Assembly (NCBI RefSeq): GCF_021245805.1
Contig: NZ_JAJJNF010000002.1
Span: forward strand, 248,001 to 312,000
Length of the DNA stretch: 64,000 bases
Direction: 5' to 3'
Origin: Mangrovimonas futianensis
Lineage (GTDB): Bacteria; Bacteroidota; Bacteroidia; Flavobacteriales; Flavobacteriaceae
Position 1 is the first letter of the stretch, and each line of letters begins with the position of its first letter. Of the stretch, positions 52,282-62,270 are shown one piece after another. Below the pieces are notes generated by a model that worked only from the letters and a program-made list of their open reading frames with translations, ran no database searches and was not told the DNA's origin. A program made the translations under genes and the position numbers.

Positions 52282-53124
52282 TTGAATTACTTTAATACCA
52301 TAGGTATTGGTATTGCATTTTCACCCACCCTGAAAGCTAACCTTTATGAGGCTAGCCGATTAGCTTTGTTCTTTAAATCAAAATTGGTGCTTATTCATGT
52401 AGGTATCCATTCACACCGAAAGGAAAAGGATATTCAAAAAATACTGTCTCCTTTCATTGAAAAGAATCTGGACTTTGAAATCGTTTTTAAAGTAGGTGAT
52501 CCCGCCGAAGTGATTCTAAACGTTATTCAAGAAAAACGCTTAGACCTAATTATTCTAGGAGCTTTAAAGCGAGAAAATATTTTGAAATACTATGTGGGAT
52601 CCATCGCAAGAAAAATTACAAGAAATGCCAGTTGTTCGGTATTATTGTTAATCAAACCTTCTGTTGAACGCGTACCGTGTCAACATGTAGTCATCAATGG
52701 CCTTAAAGATGAAAAAGCTACGAAAACCATCTCTTATGGATTTTTTGTTGGCTCTAAATTAGGAGCTTCAAAGGTTACCGTTGTTGAGGAAATCACCCAA
52801 CAGGAAGTTGCCGTCAATGTTAATGACGATCGCTCCCTTCGAAGAGCCAATATTGTCAAAGAACGCATCAGTATCCGTGAAAAATCTAGAGTCATAAAAA
52901 TACTAGAGGAAACTCCTGAAGAATTCAAAAAGAACATAAAAATTAAAACTCAACCCATTTTTGGAAGGCGAGGTTATTCTATTGGGCATTATGCAGAAGT
53001 CGTTAGAGCCGATCTATTGGTTACCAACGCCCCAGACAAACTTACATTTTTGGATCGTTTATTCCCGCATGATATTGAGCATATCCTAACTGAGCTACCA
53101 ACAGATGTTTTGATAATAAGATGA
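52282..53124 (+). CDS. Tandem universal stress protein, TTG start
   Basis: A 280-residue protein with a clear N-terminal UspA domain ending GSIARKITRNASCSVLLL and a diverged second half with a similar end (DRLFPHDIEHILTELPTDVLII). The ATP-binding pattern GDPAEVIL...LIILGA is visible in the first half. No ATG is available near the start; TTG at 52282 is the credible start. The last 4 nt overlap the SulP gene (ATGA), so the two are coupled and the stress protein may regulate the transporter. Confidence 0.82.
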   Translation: MNYFNTIGIGIAFSPTLKANLYEASRLALFFKSKLVLIHVGIHSHRKEKDIQKILSPFIEKNLDFEIVFKVGDPAEVILNVIQEKRLDLIILGALKRENILKYYVGSIARKITRNASCSVLLLIKPSVERVPCQHVVINGLKDEKATKTISYGFFVGSKLGASKVTVVEEITQQEVAVNVNDDRSLRRANIVKERISIREKSRVIKILEETPEEFKKNIKIKTQPIFGRRGYSIGHYAEVVRADLLVTNAPDKLTFLDRLFPHDIEHILTELPTDVLIIR

Positions 53125-55361
53125 CACCCAGAAAAGTACTTATAAAGGAATTCATCGGTGACCTACCCAAAAATATTTTCTCTGGGTTTGTGGTAAGTCT
53201 TATTGCGTTGCCTCTTGGTCTGGGATTGGCAATGGCTAGTGAAGCCCCTCCAATAGCAGGGGTTATAACAGCTATAGTAGGTGGTTTACTAGTTTCATTT
53301 TTTGGGGGAAGTCACATTACGATTACTGGTCCTGGGAATGGGTTGGTAGGCGTCCTTTTGGTTGCCATAACAACCCTAGGTATTGAAGGTGCTTATGCGG
53401 CAATCATTTTTTCAGGGGTGTTATTGATGATCTTAGGTTTTTTAAGGTTAGGAAAATTAGCTAATTTTTTCCCTTCGTCCGCCATACAAGGCATGTTGGC
53501 GGCCATTGGTCTTATCATTTTAGGCAAACAATTTCATATCATGTTAGCCCACAAAATTAAGCGTGAAGACACCATGGATTATTTGATTGAGATTCCATTT
53601 ACTATCAATGACGCCATTCATTATGACAGTAAAGGTCTCATTTTTGCGGCCATTGTTGGAACAGTTAGTTTGTTTATCATGTTCTTTTATCCTAAGATTA
53701 GAAACAAATACTTTCAATTGGTACCCGCTCCCATGTGGATTGTATTACTATCCATTGGATTGAGTTATTATTTTGAACTAGTTCTTCATGAAAATAATCC
53801 TATTGATAAAAACTATATGATTTCGGGAATCCCACATATCGATGAGATTATCACTAAGATTCCAAAAATAGATTTTTCACAATGGGCTACCCTCGACTTT
53901 TGGGATAGTGTGGTATCCTTAACTTTAATTGCCAGCATCGAATCTTTATTGAGCATTAAGGCTGTGGATAAATTAGATCCTAAGAAAAGACGATCTAATG
54001 TCAACAAAGACTTAAAAGCATTGGGATTGGCTACCGTAGGAAGTGGTTTTCTAGGAGGCTTGAATGTAGTGACTGTTATTGCTCGAAGTTCAGTAAATGT
54101 AAATAACGGAGGTTCAAATAGATCTTCCAACTTCTTCCATGCCTTGTTTATGCTATTGTTTATTGTTCTTTTTAGTTCTGAAATGGCACGAATTCCACTA
54201 CCAGCCTTAATGGCTATTTTGGTGTTTACAGGCTATAAGTTGGCCTCTCCAGACACTATTAAAAAAGTATTTTCAATAGGTAAAGAACAGTTCATCATTT
54301 TTTTTGTGACTTTGATTATCACCTTAAAGGTTGGTCTTATATCTGGAATTTTAAGTGGGGTGGCCATGACCCTGATCATTCATATAGTAATTAATAAAAA
54401 CCTCAGTCTTTTTACAAGAAACCTTATTAAACCTAATGTTTTAATGTACAAAGAGGAATCAGGAAATGGTAGTTTTTTTGTTAGCGTTAAACACTTCTGT
54501 AGCTTTTTAAATTATTACAAGCTTAAAGACAAATTAGATGCCATTCCAGAGGACTGTGATGTGGTGTTGGACTTTTCTATGTGTGAATTTGTAGATCATA
54601 CTGTAATGGACAACATCAGTAGTTATCAAGAGCTTTTCGCAAAAAAAGGAGGTAATTTTGAAATTATTGGTCTGGATATGCATGATGCCGAATCCAAGCA
54701 TCCTTTTGCATTAAGACGTCTATTGACCGATTCCGGACTCATTGGTAGCAATCTTACCAAAAGGCAAAGAGACCTTATTCAAACCTCTGATCGATTTGGT
54801 TTGGAATACCATGCTGAAAAAAACAGAGAAATTTCCTTTTTATATGACTTTCATTATTTCAATACCAAACAAGTTAATTATATCTACAATAGACTATCCA
54901 ACGAGAATAATTCACTGAATTTATTTGATGTAGAATATTTTGAAGGCGAACTAATTGCCAAGGAAGTGATTAGAAGCACCATGCTGCATATTAGCCTAAA
55001 TGATGAAATACCTTCATTTACACTTGACAAGGAAGGATTCTTGGAGCGGGTTTATTCCTTAGCGGGTCTCAAGGATATTGACCTCAAAGATTATCCTGAT
55101 TTTTCAAAGAGGTTTTATTTAAAAGGCGACGATGAAGAAGGAATTACGAACTTCTTTGGTAAGGACCTTATTCAGTTCTTTGAAAGCAATAATTATTATC
55201 ATGTGCAGGCCGACGGAGCTCACCTTTTAATCTTCAATAAGGAACGACTAGCGACAATTAAGGAAATGAAAATCCTTTTGGATTTTGGAAAACGACTCAA
55301 AGAAGTCATTGAAACCAAAACTCATACTACTTCGCAAACGGAAAGAAATACGGAATTATAA
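53121..55361 (+). CDS. SulP-family anion transporter with STAS and extra C-terminal domain
   Basis: A 746-residue SLC26/SulP protein. About 12-14 transmembrane helices lie in residues 15-420, with the family signature GSHITITGPGNGLVG in helix 3. A STAS domain (about 440-560; VVLDFSMCEFVDHTVMDN) follows. The next ~180 residues form a soluble domain, possibly an extra regulatory module. Substrates of SulP proteins include sulfate and bicarbonate; nothing here decides which. The 3' end overlaps the convergent carrier gene by 35 nt. Confidence 0.88.
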   Translation: MTPRKVLIKEFIGDLPKNIFSGFVVSLIALPLGLGLAMASEAPPIAGVITAIVGGLLVSFFGGSHITITGPGNGLVGVLLVAITTLGIEGAYAAIIFSGVLLMILGFLRLGKLANFFPSSAIQGMLAAIGLIILGKQFHIMLAHKIKREDTMDYLIEIPFTINDAIHYDSKGLIFAAIVGTVSLFIMFFYPKIRNKYFQLVPAPMWIVLLSIGLSYYFELVLHENNPIDKNYMISGIPHIDEIITKIPKIDFSQWATLDFWDSVVSLTLIASIESLLSIKAVDKLDPKKRRSNVNKDLKALGLATVGSGFLGGLNVVTVIARSSVNVNNGGSNRSSNFFHALFMLLFIVLFSSEMARIPLPALMAILVFTGYKLASPDTIKKVFSIGKEQFIIFFVTLIITLKVGLISGILSGVAMTLIIHIVINKNLSLFTRNLIKPNVLMYKEESGNGSFFVSVKHFCSFLNYYKLKDKLDAIPEDCDVVLDFSMCEFVDHTVMDNISSYQELFAKKGGNFEIIGLDMHDAESKHPFALRRLLTDSGLIGSNLTKRQRDLIQTSDRFGLEYHAEKNREISFLYDFHYFNTKQVNYIYNRLSNENNSLNLFDVEYFEGELIAKEVIRSTMLHISLNDEIPSFTLDKEGFLERVYSLAGLKDIDLKDYPDFSKRFYLKGDDEEGITNFFGKDLIQFFESNNYYHVQADGAHLLIFNKERLATIKEMKILLDFGKRLKEVIETKTHTTSQTERNTEL

Positions 55362-57108
55362 AGGAGGCTGCTAACCAAATAATGATGTTTAAAGGCGTTC
55401 CAACCTTTAAAAAATCTGAGAACTTATAATTTCCCGGAGCATACACCATGGTATTGGTAGGATAACTCATAGGCGTCATAAATGTCAAAGAACAGGCAAA
55501 CATAACTGCAACCAAAAAGGGGCGTTCACTAACACCCATTAAGGCAGCCAAACTTATCACAACAGGAGTCATTAAAGCAGCAGTGGCCTTACTGGAAATT
55601 AAATTGGTTGATAAAAAAGTGACCAAATACAAAACGCTCAATGTGACATGGGCATTATATTGTCCCAAACTGGCTTGAATGCCATCAGCAATCAATTGGG
55701 CACCACCTGTTTTCTCCAAAGCTGTTCCCATAGAAAGCACACCTGCTACCATAAATATGACCTTCCACTCCACTGCTTGATAGGCCTCTTTAGGTTTTAA
55801 AATACCCAAAAGAATCATCAATAAGGCACCAACCATTCCACTTATTAAAATGGTCGTTATATTCAATGCGGCTGTCAAGACTACCAAAACACCAATAATA
55901 ATCGCTGGAATGGCCTTCTTTAAGTCTACTCGTTTTTTTTCATGTTCTGTAAGTCTAACAATTCTGTTCTTAACCTCTAGTTGTTTAATATCCTCTTCCT
56001 TTCCTATAATCAAAAGCATATCCCCCTCTTTAAGATTAACTAAAGATAGTTTATCATACATTACCTCTCCCCTTTGCCTAATAGCAATTACCGAGCAATT
56101 AAAACGTCTTCTAAAATGAAGTTCTTTTAGGGAGTTGCCCATTAAGTCAGAACCAAAAGGTATAATTACCTCATAAATATGATAGCCTTGAGAATCTTCA
56201 TTTCCACTGGTAACCAATTGAGCGCCACTTATCTTGATACCATCAACATCCAATAATCGGTTTAAGGTTTTTGGAATCGCAATAACTTTTAGTGTATCAC
56301 CTTTAAATATTTTGGTCTCTGACGAAAACTCATGAATTAAAATGCCGCCTCTCAAAATAGATAGAATATTGATATTGTATTCTTTAACCAAGTCTGAATT
56401 TGCAATGGACTTCCCAACATCTTTACATTCGTCGCTTATAATCAATTCCGTGATATAATTTTCGGCATTGATGGTAAAATCTTCTTCCACTTCTCTTTTC
56501 TTCGGAAGTAAAAGTGGACTGAAAACAAACAAATAAGTAAAGCCAATGGCCATTAAGCACAATGCTGCCAGACTGAACTCAAACATTCCAAAAGCTTCTA
56601 CTCCATATTTTTTTGAATAACTGCTCACCAAAATATTAGTAGATGTGCCTATCAGTGTACAAGTGCCTCCAAACAAAGCTGCAAAGGAAATAGGCATAAG
56701 CAATCGGCTAGGTTTGATATTCGCTTCTTTACAAACAGTAAGGGCAATGGGCAATAACAGAGCAACTACCGCCGTATCATTTATAAAAGCAGAAAACACT
56801 CCTGATATCAAACAGAAAATGATAAGCGCCATGACATAATTTACCTTGGCAATTCGGATAATACTGTAACTTAAATTATCTAAGATTCCCGATTTAAAGA
56901 TTCCAGCACTTAACACAAAAATACATCCCAAAGTTAAAGTTGCAGGATGATTAAATCCAGAAAAACCCTCTTCAGGGGTCAAAACACCCGCTACAATAAA
57001 CATGGCCATAATAAGGATTGACGTGGTGTCTATGGTAAAGTAATCCCGAACAAACAAAAAAACGCCAACAATAATAATTGCAAACGTTATGATCAGATCT
57101 ATGTTCAT
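55327..57108 (-). CDS. SLC13/DASS-type carrier with RCK_C domains
   Basis: A 593-residue membrane carrier of the divalent anion:Na+ symporter type. The N-terminal helices contain SAFINDTAVVALLLPIAL, the first substrate hairpin (SNT/NDT motif), and the C-terminal half has a matching SSKATAALMTPVVISL. Between them (about 205-380) lie two TrkA-C/RCK_C soluble domains (KEYNINILSILRGG and RRRFNCSVIAIRQRGE). The likely substrate is sulfate or a dicarboxylate. It faces SulP tail-to-tail with a 35-nt overlap. Confidence 0.87.
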   Translation of the reverse strand: MNIDLIITFAIIIVGVFLFVRDYFTIDTTSILIMAMFIVAGVLTPEEGFSGFNHPATLTLGCIFVLSAGIFKSGILDNLSYSIIRIAKVNYVMALIIFCLISGVFSAFINDTAVVALLLPIALTVCKEANIKPSRLLMPISFAALFGGTCTLIGTSTNILVSSYSKKYGVEAFGMFEFSLAALCLMAIGFTYLFVFSPLLLPKKREVEEDFTINAENYITELIISDECKDVGKSIANSDLVKEYNINILSILRGGILIHEFSSETKIFKGDTLKVIAIPKTLNRLLDVDGIKISGAQLVTSGNEDSQGYHIYEVIIPFGSDLMGNSLKELHFRRRFNCSVIAIRQRGEVMYDKLSLVNLKEGDMLLIIGKEEDIKQLEVKNRIVRLTEHEKKRVDLKKAIPAIIIGVLVVLTAALNITTILISGMVGALLMILLGILKPKEAYQAVEWKVIFMVAGVLSMGTALEKTGGAQLIADGIQASLGQYNAHVTLSVLYLVTFLSTNLISSKATAALMTPVVISLAALMGVSERPFLVAVMFACSLTFMTPMSYPTNTMVYAPGNYKFSDFLKVGTPLNIIIWLAASFIIPYFFPFAK

Positions 57109-57131
57109 AGGTAATAAGAATTAAATCTCAA

Positions 57132-57491
57132 TTAGGAATCATGTTGTTTTTGTTTGCTTTGAGATAAATAATACAACCGCTTCAAACTTTTTTTAAGAAG
57201 TATAAACCGATAAATTCCAATCACAAAAAATATAAAACTAAACCCTAGGGAAATGAATGCCACATATTTAAAATCGGCATAATTTTTAAGTTGAAAGAAT
57301 GCCATAGCAGCAAGTAAAAGATAAAGTGAGGACCTTATGTAGGAAAGCAAGGTACGTTCGTTTGCCAATCTAGTGCGCTCAATGGCCAAATAATCTCTCA
57401 GGATAATCTGCTCATCCGGTTTAAAATCCCTTCCAAACCTAAGCAGTTTCATCTCTTTTATCTTCAACGGGTTTTTAACTGATGGTTTCAT
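57132..57491 (-). CDS. DUF202 small membrane protein
   Basis: A 119-residue protein of the DUF202 family, known by the LAIERTRLANERTLLSYIRSS motif ahead of two transmembrane helices (about 50-70 and 75-97). The C-terminus is basic. Its function is unknown; the yeast VTC complex uses a related domain. It lies 23 nt upstream of the SLC13-type gene on the same strand, so it may be part of that carrier unit. A downstream ATG at 57452 is an alternative start. Confidence 0.8.
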   Translation of the reverse strand: MKPSVKNPLKIKEMKLLRFGRDFKPDEQIILRDYLAIERTRLANERTLLSYIRSSLYLLLAAMAFFQLKNYADFKYVAFISLGFSFIFFVIGIYRFILLKKSLKRLYYLSQSKQKQHDS

Positions 57492-57652
57492 AAGAATCCT
57501 TTTCTATAAAAATAAATGTTTTTTTCTTCCCTTAAAAACCATCACCCTGTAATGACTCTTTTGTAATGTTAAAATAGGGCTAATATCTTATTGTTCAAAC
57601 TAAAAAATAGGGGATGTTTTAGTAATTTGCAGATGAATTAATTTACACCATT

Positions 57653-58513
57653 ATGAATTTATACCCAATTAACGCCGGGAACTTCAAATTAGACGGCGGT
57701 GCCATGTTTGGGGTTGTTCCAAAATCCATTTGGAGCAGAACCAATCCTTCAGATAGCAATAATATGATTGATATAGCAGCGCGATGCCTTCTTATTGAAG
57801 ATGGAAACCGCTTGATTTTGATTGATACCGGAATGGGAGACAAACAATCAGACAAATTTTTTGGTTACTACTACCTATGGGGAGACGATTCTATTGATAA
57901 GGCTCTTAAAGAACATGGATTTCACCGAGATGATATTACTGATGTTTTTATGACACACTTACATTTTGACCATTGTGGTGGGAGTATTCAATGGAATAAA
58001 GACCGAACAGGTTACGAACCAGCCTTTAAGAATGCTACTTTTTGGAGCAACCAAGATCATTGGAAATGGGCCACAGAACCTAATAGAAGAGAAAAAGCTT
58101 CTTTCTTGACTGAAAATATTCTTCCTATGCAGGAAAGCGGACATTTGAAACATGTCTCACTTCCTGAGCAGGATATCCTAAAATCGTCAGAATTGGGATT
58201 TGACATTTTCTTTGCAAATGGTCATACAGACAAGCAAATGATTCCTATGATTCACTATCAAGACAAAACCATTTGTTTTATGGCCGATTTGTTACCTACT
58301 GTAGGTCATCTACCTCTTCCTTTTGTCATGGGGTATGATACTAGGCCGCTCTTGACTTTAGACGAGAAAGAAAAGTTTCTCAATTTGGCAGCAAGTAACA
58401 ATTATTACTTATTTTTGGAGCACGATGCACACAATGAAATCATTACAGTTCAAAACACGGATAAAGGTGTAAGAGTCAATGAAGTATTTAGTTGTGATGA
58501 CATATTTAACTAA
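57653..58513 (+). CDS. MBL-fold metallohydrolase
   Basis: A 286-residue metallo-beta-lactamase-fold enzyme. The di-metal motif THLHFDHCGG gives His102, His104, Asp106 and His107; further ligands are the His in FANGHTD and the late His in LEHDAHNE. It resembles the lactonase/hydrolase branch (MBL enzymes acting on lactones or phosphonates), but the substrate is not predictable. There is no signal peptide. The S8 protease gene follows after 20 nt. Confidence 0.85.
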   Translation: MNLYPINAGNFKLDGGAMFGVVPKSIWSRTNPSDSNNMIDIAARCLLIEDGNRLILIDTGMGDKQSDKFFGYYYLWGDDSIDKALKEHGFHRDDITDVFMTHLHFDHCGGSIQWNKDRTGYEPAFKNATFWSNQDHWKWATEPNRREKASFLTENILPMQESGHLKHVSLPEQDILKSSELGFDIFFANGHTDKQMIPMIHYQDKTICFMADLLPTVGHLPLPFVMGYDTRPLLTLDEKEKFLNLAASNNYYLFLEHDAHNEIITVQNTDKGVRVNEVFSCDDIFN

Positions 58514-58533
58514 TTAAAAAATTATTCAAAAAA

Positions 58534-60144
58534 ATGAGAGTATTAAAACCTGTATTGTTTTCAGCAGTTGCTGCCGCAATTCTTTCTAGTTGCGGTTCTG
58601 GTATTGATATTGTTTCTACACCAATTGAAAACGTTGACACAACCCCTCTAAAAGTCTCAGAACTTACCGAAAGTGAAAAACACAATTGGGGCCATTTGGA
58701 TTTGGTGAAAGACACCATTCCTGGTATGAGTGTGGATAAAGCATATTCAGAAATTATTAAGGATAATAAAGGACAAACCGTAATTGTTGCTGTTATAGAC
58801 AGTGGTATTGATATCAACCACGAAGATTTGGATGGTGTGGTTTGGACCAATGAAAAAGAAATTCCTGGAAACGGTATCGATGATGATAAAAACGGATATG
58901 TTGATGATGTACACGGATGGAATTTCCTAGGTGATGGTTACGATGAGCAATTGGAATATGTAAGAATCTTGGCTAAAGGAGATACGTCTCACCCAGATTT
59001 TGAAAGAGCCAAAGAAGAATATGAAAAAGAATATCAAAAAACTGTTGCTCAAAAAACACAATACGAACAAATATTCAAACAAGTAGAAGCAGCAGACAAA
59101 GCCATTGCAGCTCATTTGGGTAAAAAAGATTACACACCAGAAGATGTAAATGGCATTACTTCTACCGATGAAGAATTAAACCGCTATGTAAGCATGATGA
59201 AATACATGTACAGCAATGGTTTGGATTCTGCTGAGGCAGCATTAGAAGAATTGCAAGGAGGTTTGGATTACTTCTCTGATAAATTGGATTACAACCTTAA
59301 CAAGGATTTCAATGGTAGAAAAACAGGAGATAACGTTGATGACCTGACTGATGTAGGGTATGGAAACGGAAATGTAACTCCTAGTGAAGAAGGTGAAAGC
59401 CACGGAACTCACGTAGCTGGTATCATTGCTGCAGAACGTAACAATGGTTTAGGAGCTAACGGTGTTGCAAACAATGTGAAAATTATGAGCATCAGAGCGG
59501 TTCCTAACGGAGATGAGTATGACAAGGATATCGCTTTGGCTATCAGATATGCAGTTGATAATGGTGCTAAAGTAATTAACGGAAGTTTTGGAAAATACTA
59601 CGCAACCCACAGTGATTGGGTGAGAGATGCTATTGCATATGCAGGAGAACACGATGTGGTTTTTGTAAATGCTGCAGGTAATGAAGGTATTGACTTAGAC
59701 AAAAAAGCATGTTATCCAAACGATCAAGTCGATAACGGTCCAGAAGTTTCAAACACTTTCATTACAGTTGGTGCTTTGGCTCCTAAATATGGATCTAATA
59801 TGGTTGCAGGTTTTTCTAATTACGGAAAAATCAATGTGGATGTTTTTGCACCAGGAGCAAGTGTGTATTCAACAGTACCATTTAAAGATCAATATGATAC
59901 AAAAGGAGGAACTTCAATGGCAGCTCCAGCTGTAGCAGGAGTTGTTGCTTTGGTTCGTTCTTATTTCCCTAATTTGACCGCAGCACAAGTTAAAGATGTC
60001 ATCTTGAGCTCTGGTTTACCTATCAACACTAAAGTTGTTGTAGGAGGTGATGCTAATGATGTTAGACCTTTTGGAGATCTATCAAAAAGCGAAAAAATGG
60101 CTAATGCCTACAACGCTTTAATCGTAGCTTCTAAGATAAAATAA
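58534..60144 (+). CDS. Subtilisin-like S8 serine protease, lipoprotein
   Basis: A 536-residue predicted lipoprotein (lipobox ILSSC near residue 20). The S8 triad is complete: Asp89 (AVIDSGIDINHEDL), His290 (SHGTHVAG) and Ser461 (GTSMAAP). A charged insertion of about 200 residues separates Asp from His, much longer than in subtilisin (about 30) and typical of a Bacteroidota subgroup. It may control access to the active site. It is followed by a strong terminator. Confidence 0.92.
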   Translation: MRVLKPVLFSAVAAAILSSCGSGIDIVSTPIENVDTTPLKVSELTESEKHNWGHLDLVKDTIPGMSVDKAYSEIIKDNKGQTVIVAVIDSGIDINHEDLDGVVWTNEKEIPGNGIDDDKNGYVDDVHGWNFLGDGYDEQLEYVRILAKGDTSHPDFERAKEEYEKEYQKTVAQKTQYEQIFKQVEAADKAIAAHLGKKDYTPEDVNGITSTDEELNRYVSMMKYMYSNGLDSAEAALEELQGGLDYFSDKLDYNLNKDFNGRKTGDNVDDLTDVGYGNGNVTPSEEGESHGTHVAGIIAAERNNGLGANGVANNVKIMSIRAVPNGDEYDKDIALAIRYAVDNGAKVINGSFGKYYATHSDWVRDAIAYAGEHDVVFVNAAGNEGIDLDKKACYPNDQVDNGPEVSNTFITVGALAPKYGSNMVAGFSNYGKINVDVFAPGASVYSTVPFKDQYDTKGGTSMAAPAVAGVVALVRSYFPNLTAAQVKDVILSSGLPINTKVVVGGDANDVRPFGDLSKSEKMANAYNALIVASKIK

Positions 60145-60164
60145 TCTTATTTTAACCTATACTA

Positions 60165-60194
60165 AAAGCCCATCCGTTTGGATGGGCTTTTTTT
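60165..60194 (+). terminator. Terminator after the S8 protease gene
   Basis: An 11-bp stem AAAGCCCATCC / GGATGGGCTTT with a GTTT loop and a following T-tract, 20 nt past the stop. Confidence 0.92.
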
Positions 60195-60364
60195 ATCTTG
60201 AATCAAAAATAGCATTCATATTCCTTCATACTTTATCTCGTGGATGCCTCTAATAAAGTCTGAGGGACATTGAATTTTAAATAAATTAACTTTTTATAGA
60301 AGTGGCATTTTACAAAAAACCTATAAATTGCTTCCCGATTATTTTTTAACATTTGATATTTTTT

Positions 60365-62170
60365 ATGAAACAGACACTTTTTCTCATCTTGCTTAGTTTT
60401 TCTCTAAGTTCATTTGCAAAAATAGACCCACCTGTCGAACAGCCTAAGGCTGGTTATTGGCAACAACACGTGGATTACAAAATGAATATCGATATGCATG
60501 TGGACAACTATCAATACGATGGTACACAAACCTTGGTGTACACCAATAATTCTCCAGATGTGTTGAATAAAGTATTCTATCATCTTTATTTTAATGCCTT
60601 CCAACCCGGAAGTGAAATGGATGTACGTTCACGCACTATTGCTGATCCAGATTCTAGAGTTGGAGATCGCATTAGCAAATTAAAGGAAGACGAAATCGGT
60701 TTTATAAAAGTATCTTCTTTAAAACAAAATGGCACAGACCTTACCTACAATGTAGTTGGAACTGTTTTGGAGGTTGATTTAGCAAAGCCTATCCAACCTG
60801 GGGAAAAAGTAACCTTTGATATGGTTTTCAATGCACAAGTTCCTGTACAAATTCGTCGTTCTGGAAGAAACAACAAAGATGGCGTTGCTCTTTCCATGAC
60901 CCAATGGTATCCTAAAATGGCAGAATATGATGATGAAGGATGGCACGCAGACCCTTACATTGGACGTGAATTTTACGGTGTTTGGGGTGACTTTGATATA
61001 TCCTTGACGATTGACAAAGATTATGTTGTTGGCGGAACAGGATATCTTCAGAATCCAGAAGAAGTTGGTCATGGTTACCAATCTGGAAAAGCTAAAAAAG
61101 TAAAAAGGAAAACCTTGACTTGGCATTTTGTAGCGCCAAATGTACATGACTTTACTTGGGCGGCAGACCCTGAATATGTTCATGATAAACTTCAAGTAGA
61201 AAATGGCCCTATGCTCCATTTCTTCTACAAAGGAGCAGATTCCATTCAAGAAAACTGGAAAAAACTTCAGCCCAAAGCAGCTGATCTTATCACTTTTTAT
61301 AGCAATCATGTGGGGAAATACCCATACAAACAATACTCTGTGATTCAAGGTGGTGATGGTGGTATGGAGTATGCTATGTGTACTTTAATAACTGGAGGCA
61401 GTAAATTAGGTGGTCTTATTGGTACCACTGCTCACGAAATGGCTCATACTTGGTTTCAGTTTTTGTTGGCTACCAATGAAGTACGTCACGAATGGATGGA
61501 TGAAGGTTTTACCAGCTATATCAGTGATGTCGCCATGAATGAAGTGATGGATGAAGGCAAGGAAAATCCTTTTTCCAATGCCTATAAATACTACGTATAT
61601 TTGGCAGCCTCTGGAAGAGAGCAACCTCTTACCACCCATGCAGACCGTTATGCTTTCAACCAAATTTATAGTTTGGCCGCTTATGTTAAAGGTGAGGTCT
61701 TTTTAGCCCAATTGGGTTATGTTATGGGTGAAGAAAACCTCAACAAAACCATTAAACAGTATTTCGATGATTGGTCATTCAAGCATCCAAAACCTATGGA
61801 TTTTATTCGTGTGGCAGAGAAAGTATCAGGTTTAGAACTGGATTGGTATTTGGTTGATTTTGGACAAACAACCAACACCATTGATTATGGAGTAAAAGAA
61901 ATTGCTGGCAAAGAAGTTACTTTGGAGCGTATTGGGTTAATGCCTATGCCTATGGATCTTACAGTAACCTACACCGATGGTTCAACCGAAGATATATACA
62001 TTCCTTTACGCATTATGCGCGGTGAAAAACCAACAGACGCAACTATTATGTCAGATTGGGCTTGGGCCTACCCTACATATACCTTTACTGCTAAAAAAGA
62101 GGTTCAGTCTGTTGCCATAGACCCTAAAGGAAGGATGGCAGATGTGAATCCGGAAAACAATGAAAAGTAA
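60365..62170 (+). CDS. M1 family metallopeptidase
   Basis: A 601-residue exported aminopeptidase-like protein. A signal peptide (MKQTLFLILLSFSLSSFA) is followed by the N-terminal beta domain, a thermolysin-like catalytic domain with zinc ligands His357, His361 (HEMAH) and Glu380 (WMDEGF), and a C-terminal beta domain. The substrate-anchoring loop GGMEYAM stands in for the usual GAMEN. It works in the periplasm or outside. Start ATG 60365 is set by the signal peptide. A good terminator follows. Confidence 0.92.
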   Translation: MKQTLFLILLSFSLSSFAKIDPPVEQPKAGYWQQHVDYKMNIDMHVDNYQYDGTQTLVYTNNSPDVLNKVFYHLYFNAFQPGSEMDVRSRTIADPDSRVGDRISKLKEDEIGFIKVSSLKQNGTDLTYNVVGTVLEVDLAKPIQPGEKVTFDMVFNAQVPVQIRRSGRNNKDGVALSMTQWYPKMAEYDDEGWHADPYIGREFYGVWGDFDISLTIDKDYVVGGTGYLQNPEEVGHGYQSGKAKKVKRKTLTWHFVAPNVHDFTWAADPEYVHDKLQVENGPMLHFFYKGADSIQENWKKLQPKAADLITFYSNHVGKYPYKQYSVIQGGDGGMEYAMCTLITGGSKLGGLIGTTAHEMAHTWFQFLLATNEVRHEWMDEGFTSYISDVAMNEVMDEGKENPFSNAYKYYVYLAASGREQPLTTHADRYAFNQIYSLAAYVKGEVFLAQLGYVMGEENLNKTIKQYFDDWSFKHPKPMDFIRVAEKVSGLELDWYLVDFGQTTNTIDYGVKEIAGKEVTLERIGLMPMPMDLTVTYTDGSTEDIYIPLRIMRGEKPTDATIMSDWAWAYPTYTFTAKKEVQSVAIDPKGRMADVNPENNEK

Positions 62171-62191
62171 CTCTCTTGAGATCAAATTTTA

Positions 62192-62221
62192 AAAACCCAC
62201 ATCGTTTGATGTGGGTTTTTT
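62192..62221 (+). terminator. Terminator after the M1 peptidase gene
   Basis: A 12-bp stem AAAACCCACATC / GATGTGGGTTTT with a GTTT loop and a following T-run, about 22 nt past the stop. Confidence 0.92.
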
Positions 62222-62270
62222 TCTGATTTGGGTGTTTTTTCAAACCTAACCTAGAAATACAATTTAATCT

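Noticed and set aside
60779..61348. Long minus-strand open frame inside the M1 peptidase gene
   Set aside because: It opposes a full-length enzyme with intact zinc ligands; no recognisable motif or start context.
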